A DNA stretch of 50,622 nucleotides from NCBI RefSeq assembly GCF_001949145.1, contig NW_019091480.1, positions 327,641 to 378,262 of the forward strand, given 5' to 3'. Position 1 is the first letter of the stretch; each line of letters starts with the position of its first letter. Shown here piece after piece: positions 12,501 through 24,500 of this stretch. The notes beneath the pieces are model-generated. The model was given only the letters and a program-made list of their open reading frames with translations, ran no database searches and was not told the DNA's origin. The DNA comes from Acanthaster planci (lineage: Eukaryota > Echinodermata > Asteroidea > Valvatida > Acanthasteridae). The translations under genes were made by a program, and so were the position numbers.

Positions 12501-15500
12501 NNNNNNNNNNNNNNNNNNNNNNNNNNNNNNNNNNNNNNNNNNNNNNNNNNNNNNNNNNNNNNNNNNNNNNNNNNNNNNNNNNNNNNNNNNNNNNNNNNNN
12601 NNNNNNNNNNNNNNNNNNNNNNNNNNNNNNNNNNNNNNNNNNNNNNNNNNNNNNNNNNNNNNNNNNNNNNNNNNNNNNNNNNNNNNNNNNNNNNNNNNNN
12701 NNNNNNNNNNNNNNNNNNNNNNNNNNNNNNNNNNNNNNNNNNNNNNNNNNNNNNNNNNNNNNNNNNNNNNNNNNNNNNNNNNNNNNNNNNNNNNNNNNNN
12801 NNNNNNNNNNNNNNNNNNNNNNNNNNNNNNNNNNNNNNNNNNNNNNNNNNNNNNNNNNNNNNNNNNNNNNNNNNNNNNNNNNNNNNNNNNNNNNNNNNNN
12901 NNNNNNNNNNNNNNNNNNNNNNNNNNNNNNNNNNNNNNNNNNNNNNNNNNNNNNNNNNNNNNNNNNNNNNNNNNNNNNNNNNNNNNNNNNNNNNNNNNNN
13001 NNNNNNNNNNNNNNNNNNNNNNNNNNNNNNNNNNNNNNNNNNNNNNNNNNNNNNNNNNNNNTAGATTGAGATGACGCCAGCGTCTGCAGCTCTATGTATA
13101 ATAGTGGTTAATGGTAGTATCCACAGTTAAGATGGCTGGTATTGAGATAGGATGGAACAAACAGCCATAGTTAAGGTGAAGGTAAGATAGAGTGTCTTTG
13201 TATAGAAGAAGATGATAATATCTATTGCTCAGATGAAGGTAAGAAGATAGTTTATCCAAATGTTAATCTAGTGAGAGTGACATTTGATGGCAGCTTTATA
13301 CACTGGCTTAAAATTAACTAATACATGTATGTCAGCTTGATTTAAAAACTATATGTAGACAGCTCAGAACCAGAAACATTGTCATCAGAAACAGTGAGGT
13401 GTCTGCAGATTTGCTAGCAAAGTAGACCACATCTTGGATTGTCTCATTCACAGAGGATGCTGTAGATAGCTTGATGGAGCATCCATTGATGCATCGCAAG
13501 GAGAAGACCACAATCTTCTGGGTGTCTTACATGGATGGTTTACAGAGAGTCCTCATGTTTACTCAGAGTCCTCGCATTGCTAGAGCTGCCTCACAGGTAC
13601 TGTACAGCAATTGGAATTCAGTGTCCCCTGACTCATAATAACGGTTGAGACTAGGGCGACTGTTACTTTGCAGGTTTCACATAGATCTTGAAATCTTGAA
13701 ACGTACTCGAATTCATAGAATTTAATTCCAGTTCTTTGGAAAATGTTGGATTTCGGCTGATACCATTAGCATTTTGGAAAAGTGCTTGGAAGACTGAGAA
13801 CAAGGTCTCAAAGTTAAAGACCATGACCATTTCTGCATCCAACTCTGTGAGTATCCACCTCCGTAGCATCAGAAACTTCGAGACAGATGGTCATTTTTTT
13901 TCCCCTAATTCCCGAAACTTAGACTTTCAACCTTGAAAAGTTTGAGAATTTTCACTGCCTCAGTCAGTTCTAACTTTCTAGAATGATCCAAAACTGGCCT
14001 TAGTTTCACAAGCAAAAGATCCTTGAAGTTGACTGCAGTCTAGTCTGTACCAGGAGGGTGGTCATCCCAAAGATGCTGTAACCATAGTTCTGAATTCAGA
14101 CAGATTTTGGAAATGATTCATAACATATCTTATATTCATAATTTGTAAGTACGGAATTGATTGAGATTCCAATAATGATCCATTTGGATTTTGCCTGTCA
14201 GGCTAACATCTCTGAGTTAGCCAGCCTGGAGCTCTTCATCTCCCTAGAGGGCTTGGGTCTCTCACTGATCAATTCCAAGTATGAAGAAGTTGCCTATGTC
14301 AGCTTGTACTGCCCACCCGCAAGATGGGAGGTGGAAACTAGACCAGACAAGTGGAAGTCACTCAACATTGAATTGTCTTCAATCCTGGAGGACAAGTACA
14401 GAATAGGGGCAGAGTCAGTGGCCATCGAAGAGGCCGTAGAGGTTAGTAGAATCTGAAACTTGAGGAGATTGTTTTTGGATCGGCTTGAAGCACAGGACAG
14501 AGAAAAAGTGCAAGATTAACCACTTCCTGCCAGAGATTCCAGATCCGGACATGTATGCTTTATATGCGTGGCCGGGGTCTCCGAACTCGCACAAAGGGAA
14601 CAGGGCCTTGTAACAAAAGACCGTACTCGGAACAAAAGACCAGGCTTTTGGGCATTACCATTATTTTTCACTCTCAATAGTGGAGATAATCCAGCCTTGT
14701 TTTGAAACCGTATACCACGGTTTGGGGCATTTATAGCAAGCAGATTACCTCTGGGGACAAAAGTGCTCTACCACCGCAGCGATGAGCCACACAGTACAGC
14801 TGCACGCTAATCTGGCCCCTATTGAAAAATAGGTCAGCAGCGCACTGAGCCAGGTTCGTGAACAAAAGAAAGCTTTATAACACCGCACAATCTGGGCTCA
14901 TTTTCGGAGGCTGCAGGCCTGGCTGAAATACTCAGGCTGGAATTCTCAATATATTTTGTCTGTCAGGCTAGAGTGGACACCAGACAGTCCTTCACGTGTT
15001 TGTAAGTGTCCACTAAATGAAGATAGTAATTTTTAAAGAATTTTGAAAACAGAAAAAAATGATAAATATCCTGGCCCAGCATCATCAACATTGATAACTG
15101 CCCCGGCAGGAAGTGGTTAAAGCATGATCAGGGTCACCTAAAGAGGCAGTTTAGGGTGATGAATTCTGAAAGTTGTTGATTGAATTCATTGATGGGTTGA
15201 TTGAGTAGCTTTGAGGTGAATGAAATTAACTCAGTACAGAGCTGTCTGCCATTTTACATCGTGTCCATCATGGATGCAAAGTACAATTTAGGGATCAGTA
15301 GATTTGAAAATCTGAAAGAAGTCAACTGGTTTGGTTTGTGGAGTAGTCATACAGCATGAAGCACTCAGTCATCCTAGGGGAAAACTACAGGATAAGAGCA
15401 TGATCACTAACCATTTCTGAATGGAGTTTTTTTAATTATTTGTTTTGCTGTCTCACTGATGCGCTTTCATAACTCTATACTCAGTGGTGTCAAGCGCTCA

Positions 15501-18500
15501 CCCAAAAATTCACAAACTTACGCAGGTTAGACATGAACCCACAACCTCCTGCTTACTGTGCAGATGTCTTAACCACTCGACCATGGACCTTGCCGGGTCG
15601 GCTGGCCGACCTGAGTCAGATGTAGCAGTGGTTACCACATCCCAACAATTTTCAAGGATGCACATTTTACCGGGGAGACCTCTACACTTGGATGTCATGA
15701 GTTGGAGGGAACATTTGGACAACTCTGAGTATACAGCGTTATGAATATATTTTGGTGTAATGGCAAAATCCCTACTTGAAATTAACATCTCCCTGGGATG
15801 CAGTGTGCATCTTTGGAAATAAAGTGCTGAATTAGTTTCTGGGTTGATTAGTGACATGGTTTGTTGGATGAACAGTGGACATTACTTCCCATGATAGCAT
15901 CTTTGCGAATTTAAGAAGAAGCACAAGATAGGTGTTTGATCATTTTCAGTTAATGTAGTTGTGACAAATGGATGTTTTTGTTGAATGGCTGGTGTATATG
16001 ATTAGTCATGCTGAGGGAACATACAATGCAGAAATGGATTTTTCGTAAAATCATCCTTTGATCATTTTACTGATTCGATTCGCAGGCCGATCTGATCAAT
16101 AGAACCATCAGTAAACCTGTTGAGGGCCGTCTACGGAGACTCTTCTATCCAGCTGTGTGGATGCACTTCAGGAAGTCTGATCACCACACAGGCCTGCATG
16201 TCAAAGTCCAGAAAGTGCAGGTATGATAGCACCAAAACCATTAGAAACCCAGCAGAGCCACTTGAGATGTTTCGGAATGAGACATCTCCAGACTGGTTTT
16301 CTGAAACCAGCCTTGAAGCAAGTCGCTAAGGGTTGTTGCATGGGATTTGAACAAACTCTTCTTTTTCGTCAGTAATTTGTGGGATGGGAGTTTCTGTACA
16401 TGTGTGTTACAACATCTCATTGGATATTGAGTTTGAACATATTTCATGGCATTGTTGAACTTCAATGGGCGAATCCGGTCCAAATAGTTTTTAAAATCAA
16501 CATGTGATCCTGAGTATTCCCATAAAATTCCCATCCTGTTTCAAACAGAATTCTTTAAGTAATATGAATTCATATCTTGAAATTTGAAAGTCTCCCAGTG
16601 TTGTACACTAACTGTTACCGATCTTCCGTGTTGTTTAATGTGGGTTTCTCTCATGCAGATTGACAATCAACTCTTTGATGCCTACTTCACAACGGTCCTG
16701 AATGTCCTTCCCATTCCAAAGGACATTCTGAGGAAGACAGGGCCCCGACCATTCATTGAGATGTCACTACTGCGACGTCAGGTACCAGAGAACGATGTGG
16801 ACACTGTCAAGTGAGTATTGTGGAAATGTTAAATGTGAGTGCAGTCTTTGGACAATTCTCGGAGGAATTCCTTTTATTCACGTTTTTGCCTTGTGTATGT
16901 TGACATGGATTTGAAGTCACATCTATGAATCTTCATCACCAGGATGCCAACATGGCAATGCCATCCCAATTGTTGACAAAATTGTGAGGTTTGAAATATA
17001 AGATGATTCCTCAACTTGTCTTTGTAATTTTGTGTTCGTTTATCATACAAATTGTGTAATCCATGAAATAGTACGTACACATAGGTTTTCTTCCCTCTTT
17101 TTATTTACCTTTTTCTGGTCACACTCTCACCTTTACCTGGTCAGGTATTTCAAGGTGCTCATTCAAGAAGCTAGTGTGAAGATCGACAATGGATTCCTGC
17201 TGTCTGTTGTTGACATTGTGTCTGGACTCCAAGAGGAAGAAGATGAGGTCAGCTGATAAGACATTGTGTGTGGCATCCTTGCTGCCTTGGAGCCTGACCC
17301 CTTGTGAAGTATTGATGACCAAGCTGAGAACAATATTAGTAGTGTTAAAGGCCCCCGGTAGCTTGAAGTCTTCAGTATTTTAGTCATGGTGTGCATAGTT
17401 CAGGAGAAAACTCATGCAACTCTGGAACCATTTGTTCCCACATCACCTAGCACTCCCAGTCTAATTCATAGGACCTATTTACATTGTCAATGGAAACAGT
17501 TTGATTGGCATTTTGAGGCTTAAGGCCGGTTCATACTTGGCCGAAAAGCAAAATCGAATACATAATTGTGAGGTCAGATCAAACCTTTGTGCTAATTCAA
17601 AAAAATAGAACACATTTCAATTCATGTAAATTTCACTGCTTGTGTTTGGAGATGTCAAATTGGCTTTTCTGCTGCCTTTCACCTTAAGCATGAACCCACC
17701 TTCAGAATGCTACAGATACTTTTTAAATGCAAGCAGTGTTACAGCCTACATACAGACCTTCTTCAGGTTAACCAACTTGACACATTGTTACCTGCCAAAC
17801 CTAACTTGAATGCATTCCATGTATTATCCCTTTGTAATAGGTTGTATCATTGAAGGCTGATCTGTCTTACATACAACGTTCCCTTCGTGAATCCTCATCT
17901 GTCGTTGCTGACGGAAAGTTGCCCATATACTTTGAGTACTTTCATCTTTCACCACTCAAGGTCAGGACACAAAGTGTATTAAGGCTAAGTTTGCCTTTGA
18001 AAGTTTGGGCTATGGCTTGCAATAACTCAAGGGTCTATTGAAGCCACTGGCTAGCACTACCGCCACTTCCCATAGATGTGTGTTACTGCTAGCCATAGTC
18101 AAGACTTTCAGACACAGCTTAATTATTATGATTGTGCTTTGAATTTTTTAAACTTTAATTCATTCTTCATTCAAAATTAGAGAATGTACACATAACGCAG
18201 GTCACGGTTTTGAAAACTTAAACACGTGCAGGGTGTACACACCATTATGAAGACAGAAACGAAATACTACAAGTACAGTTTAAAAATTACTGCAAAACCA
18301 TTAATACATTAAAATGACACAACCAGCTTAAAACTTAAGAGGGTAAATAATAACATTGTTTAAGATATCACGTGCATATTTTAGAAATTTTATTAAAATT
18401 GGTAAAAGTTCATTTAAAGTGCAAACGTGAACAGTTAATGATGTAACAAAGGCAACAAACCTGACAGAATCCCGAGCTCTAATGACCTAGGCAGTTGCTT

Positions 18501-21500
18501 CATTGTTGGTCAGAAAGACAAGTTTTTGACCAAGTGAAAAGTAATACAAATTATATTCATGGAGAGAACAGTTTCACGACGCATCAGAGTGGCATCTTCA
18601 GCTCTGACTGATTGGCAGGCAGTTTGGCGGAAGGCAGTTTCTGTGCTTGCTGTACATGGAGTGCATTGGGAAAGGCAGAAACTGTTTAGCAGTGATTCAA
18701 CATTGGCTGTTAGGTACAAGATGAATAACATAATTGCAGATTTTAGTCGTTAAATTTCTGGCTGCTTCCCAACCCTTTTCCTCTAGATCATTGTCAGTTT
18801 GTCTCTGAGTGGGGAGCCCCACGTTGTTGCCAGACCAACAAGCTTCAAGAGGGATTTGGTACGATTCTTTGTTGAGTCAGTTGGCTCAACGCTGTCTGAG
18901 GTCACTGAGGTGGAATTGAAGTAAGTAGACTGTAAAGTTTGGAAGGATTTCATTTGTGAAAAAGAAATTGCACAAGGTTTAAGATAATCAAACAAACTTG
19001 AGGCCTGTGAGTAGGTTGTTTTCAACAATGAGCTAGTGCGGTATTTAAAAAACCAAGGTCTTCCGGAAACAAATCAGCATGTAAGTCAGCGTATGGCACT
19101 ACGCTGATAGGACAAACTGTCACGCACATGTTTAGCTGTTCCCAAATAACTTTGTTCTGGGCATATGCTGTTGGAATACTGAACTGTCTCATTAATGGAA
19201 AGTGGTTGAGCAGGAAGCAAGTATATGGTACCCTGACTACCTTTCACACTTTTCTCTGGTACCAGACTGGCCTTCTTTGAGAGAACCAACATCCTTTTGA
19301 CCCCTGACCAGCTGCTGGAAGATGTCAAAGGTCACTACATCTCTCAAGGCATCAAGCAGGCCTATGTCTTCATCCTTGGCCTGGATGTCTTGGGCAATCC
19401 CTACGGTCTCTTCAGAGGCGTCAAGGAGGGTATCAGTGACTTCTTCTATGAGCCATACCTGGTAGGTTCAAGTTTTTTGTTTTGCTTTATCAAATTGTTA
19501 TGGAGGTGTATTCATATGTAGAGTTTGGGTGTAACATCAGGTGACTACCTAGAAAACATCCTTGCGCATTGGCCTGCCTGTTAACAATAGAACACCCAAA
19601 GTGGCTACTTAGTATTCCATCAAGGAGTGTTTAGACTAGAAGGGGCACAAGCTTGGTCTTGAAAATTTCTCTTATCTCTTTAAGGTAAAGCTGTCGTCTC
19701 CTTGGTTTTGCATGTGCTGAATCCAAGTTCGAGGCTCACTCATCCAAACAGTTTGAGATTACATGCTGTGCATTGAGCAAAATATCAAGTAGTTGAGGCT
19801 ATCACAGCAACTTCAATTTACCTGAAATAACATTTATTATACTACACAATATACTGTTCACATGTTGGTGACTATTGTAAAGATAAGCTAATTACATGTA
19901 ACTAATATCGTTACTCTATCTTATTTTCTTTAACGTAGGGTGCTATCCAGGGTCCAGGAGAGTTTGCCGAGGGTCTTGCAAAAGGTGTTCAGAGTCTTCT
20001 AGGACACACTGTTGGTGAGTCCTATTGGAAGACTGAGTCATCATAGAAAGTGCGCTCAGTTCCTGTAATTGTTACAATCCAGATCAATTTATCATTTGTT
20101 TCATTCCCTTACTCACTGAATCTAATTGTAATTGGCTGCAGGTGGTGTTGCCGACACGCTTTCTGGTTTGTCTGGTACCCTAGGTAGAGCACTGGCCGTC
20201 CTGTCCTTTGATGACGATTACCAGAGGGTAGGCAAAAAGCCACTTGATTTCACTGAAAAGCTCCCCTTGTTCCCTGTTTAATTTCACACCACACCACACT
20301 ACGTTCAGTTTGCTAGACGTACCCATCGTGCAGACTTACACAAGTCACATAACCCCAAACAGTAATGCGAGTAACCGAGTTTTAGGAAGATGTGTTGTAT
20401 TGGCGCTGCACTGTGTCGGGCTTGAGTACACTGGTACCAGATTCTCCCAGCACCACAGTTGACAACAGTTGTGGTATATGATGGCTCCAGAGAATAACGA
20501 ATCATTCTGAGAGAGTTAGGGTTAGATTGTGATGAAAAGATGGGACAGAGAGGCATTCCACTCCATGCCTTGGTTCAGTTTTTGCTCTTGTTTCTTTTGG
20601 GCAGAGGCGATTGCAGCGAATGCAGCGTCACCCTGATAGTCTGCCCAAGACCTTCTTGTATGCAGGCCAAGGATTTGTCATGGTAAGATAATGATCTCAA
20701 CCTGTGAAATTTTGATGGCCTTTCCAAGGAGTGATGCTAAATTTCAGGGCTTTTTCCCCCACTTTGGGAAGGGAGCATAATGACTCCCCCCATTTGCTTT
20801 TTTTCTCAATTACTTTTTTCAAACAAATGGGGGGGGGTTCTGTTGGCCCCCTGAATCTGCCTGTGTCAGCTTTGTGAAGCCATTTATACTTATCTGATAA
20901 GCAGTGCTCCTAGTCATGATCATTTCAGTACGTTCATTTGCAGTTTCTCAGACCATTGGCTTATTGCTGTGATGTAACTGTGATTAATCACCTTCCAACA
21001 GCATTATTACACAAGGAACTTGTGCTGAAATGAGAAAATATTACTACTGCTGTCCACTACCAAGTTGAACTTTTCAAATGCTGACCCATCATTGTCATCT
21101 GCTCAAAAATGATGCAAAATTTCTTACAGCATAATTGCTCCTTTGAAATCTTAAGACAGAGCAATATTTGCTACAAGCCTGGCCTCGATATACAGCCACT
21201 TGAGGGCGACGCACGGGATTCAACCTTCACAGACTAGTTTGAACCTCAGTGATGGTGCATACTGACTAGGAGTCACTTAACCCAGATGATGAGTGGAGAC
21301 GTTACACTCTACTGAATTCATCTGAATGTGTTTACATGCCCTCTGCATTCCAACATAGGAAATCTCTACATGTGTACATGCCTTGTGGCATAGCATGGTT
21401 AACAGCAAGCTCATGAAATCATTTCCTTTGACTGCCCATTTTCAGGGTTTTGTCATGGGTCTGTCCGGGGTCTTCACCAGCCCCATCAAGGGGGCCCATG

Positions 21501-24500
21501 ACGGGGGCCTAAAGGGCTTCTTCAAGGGGATTGGTAAGGGCCTCTTGGGCCTTCTCAGTAAGCCAGCAGGTAGCTTAGTGGATGGGGTGACTGTCATCTT
21601 GGATGGAATTGAGAGAGCCACAGAATTGGGAGAGAACATCGTCATCAGGATGCGCATCCCAAGGTTTATCAATCCTAGTGTGGTAAGTTGAGAGGAGTTT
21701 GGTATTTGCTAGGTGATAATAAGGACACACTAGACCAAACATTTGAGAAAGATCTTCCCAGAGATGGTAGTAAATAATTCTTAAGATGCACCACCAGGAA
21801 CTTCCTTGTCTAAAGGTGCTGTACTGCTGGAAATCGTTCACCCTGCTTGTTCATTAGATGCACAAGATGCAGTAATATGTAACGTGAAGTGAAGTATCTC
21901 TGGATGGCACATTGAAATTACAGCATTGCATATTAACCGTAACCCCCTGGGCCATTTTTGCTAGGAACCCTCCTCTATCCTCCGAAATCTTCCAAAATGT
22001 CTTGAAAATGTTACTTGGAGGTGTGCCTACCTGGTTTATCCTTAATCCTTCAAAATCCTCTGGCAATTCCTGTCATTATGCTGAGGCAGTGCGAATGGCA
22101 TTCTTGAGCAGTGCAGTTGATTCAAAAGAAATATTGAATGTATGCATGACTGAGCAACAACAAGGCAAGGTCTAACCCACAGTCTCCACGCATGGCATCC
22201 TTCACAATCAGCCATGAACTTTTGCCATTCTCCCTCTGTCCTCCAAAACCGCCCAAAGGATTTTGGAGGATTGAGGAGGGGCTAGGGTTAGTGTTGCAAG
22301 GTACACGTTGTATATGCTGTCATTGGGGTTAGTGTAACCAGCATCTGTTTGTCTCCTATTATATTATGCAGTGAATGACCATTTTTAACATTCTTTGTTG
22401 GATTGAATATTTCCCTCCTTACTTTTTGTGTAATGTGTTCCATTTTTTAAAACATTTTATATCAATTCAACGATAGATATGGTTGCCAATATTTGCTAGA
22501 TCAGGGGGGAAGACGTAAAGGCTCAGTAAAGATTTGCATTGGCCAAGCCTTTTCTTCCTCTACGCTGTGCATGGTGTCACTAAGTGATTTTTCAAAGAAG
22601 AGTCTGCATAATGAGTCATTGTAAACCATCTACTTGTTTAACAAATTGTTATTAAAAAGAAAGGTAAGGAAGCAGTAGAAGTCAATGTAAACAAATTTAA
22701 ACCATTTTTTTGATTTATGAAGGGTCTGGAGCCATACTCATTGTATGAAGCCAAGGGTAACTCCATACTGCATAAGATCCGTCGATCCGACTTGTATCAG
22801 ACTGATGTGTACTTCTTTCATGCTGTGGTCACCTCAGACAGTACACCAGATGTAGTCCTCCTCACCGACAAGTAAGTGGGCATATCTGTCCCATTGGTGC
22901 CTCTTTTTCAATGCAGCTAGGCCTCCATGCAGCTCTCAAAAACTACATCTTGAATTTCCTCATTGTTCTGGATGCCCATTGGCACACTGATTTTAGTTGA
23001 ACCCTTGTTTTCACTGAAACTTTCAAAAGTTTTTTCGAGGTGGAACTGGGTATTTTAGGCAAATAACCGGTAACCGCATTGTGTCTTCAAGGACTGCATC
23101 AGTGTCAAGGACAACCAGTACATCAGTGTAAGATGATGAATAATTTGAAATATATGCTTTACTATATCTGAATGTTTTAAACAACATTTTAAGATAATGA
23201 AACTTAGGCATGAAACCCAAAATAGTCTGGTACCGCCCCATTTTACAGAGTACAAAGATAGATTCAGGGAACATGATCAAAATGGCTTCCTTGTGAATAT
23301 GATCTACTGTGTCATCAGATTAAATAGTCGCGCTGCAAATTTGCAACATACTGAACACGCCTTACTTGAAGCCAGCCAGTACTTGTATTTTTGTAACATG
23401 TGTCAGCAGTTTTTGAAAGCGCTGTTCTATGATAGCATCCTAACATGTTAGACCATTTGGCTCTTGACTGACTGATTTGTCATTTGTGTGTCAGGAGAAT
23501 CCTGGTATTGGAGAGATGTCGATGGTGGGGTGGCTGGGACTTGGAGCAATGCGATCTCTTCAATTCATTGATTGGAGATCCAACACTGGGACCAAACAAG
23601 ATCATCTACAAAGTCCAGGTAAGTTACAAAGTGGACTCCTTCGTATTGAAAACAAAATTGTTCAAGCTGATTAACAGCCTTATCAAACATCCAAGCCTTA
23701 TATTGACTTTCTGCACTAGAGTTATGCCAGGATCCAATTGGTGTTTATTTTCTCCCTTAACACTTACATGTATGTTGACTTTGAATTGATAAGATCAGTT
23801 CCATTTTCATGGTACATGGGTACCTTCTACAAGGAGTTCCATGGTATTGTACCGTACATGTACATGTATTGCACCATGCTGGGATGGACAATAGCTTGTG
23901 TTGATGCGTGGATGGTGCATTAATGAAAATGGTTGGTGGTAGAGTTGAAGTTTACAAAGTTGCAGGTGACATGGTCATTTAAGGCATTGTAAACATCACC
24001 AGTTCAAGGGGACATGTCTGCCATGCTCTAATTTGTTGACAAGTTAATCATCACATTGGCCATATGTAACGCACTCAGTGCAAATGAGGTATCCTGATGA
24101 AAAATACACAGTATGTGCAGTAATTGCAAAATGTAAAAGGTTCCTGTTGCTTTACATTGTTCAAGATTCTTTTAACTCAAACATGGCTCTGGTGACTTGT
24201 TACTCACTGTCATAGATCATAAATTGCTCAAGTAAAAAACTAGTATCCTACGTCCTAGTGACGGAAATTGAGAATTTTGAGAAACTTATATTTTGACACC
24301 TGATGCGGGTAACAGGTTCCTTGTAAGAGTGCCGCTTTGGTTAGTATGGGCGTATTCATCACTCCATTTTGTACTGTTGCAAGTTTTCTTGATTTAATGA
24401 CCTGATTTTTTTACTCTACAGCCAGAGGGTTCGGATATCGTCAATAGAGAAATTCGATGTGATGACGAGGAGACAGCACAGGTGAGTTGTTAGGATCAGC

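Noticed and set aside
19679-19742. tRNA-like patch (GGTAAAGC ... CCAAGTTCGAGGCTC)
   Set aside because: The B-box is partly right but the stems do not form and the A-box is poor. Too weak to call.
23800-23932. Inverted CCATTTTCAT / ATGAAAATGG pair around TACATGTACATGTA
   Set aside because: Only about 10 bases pair perfectly; the surrounding similarity is slight and there is no target duplication.
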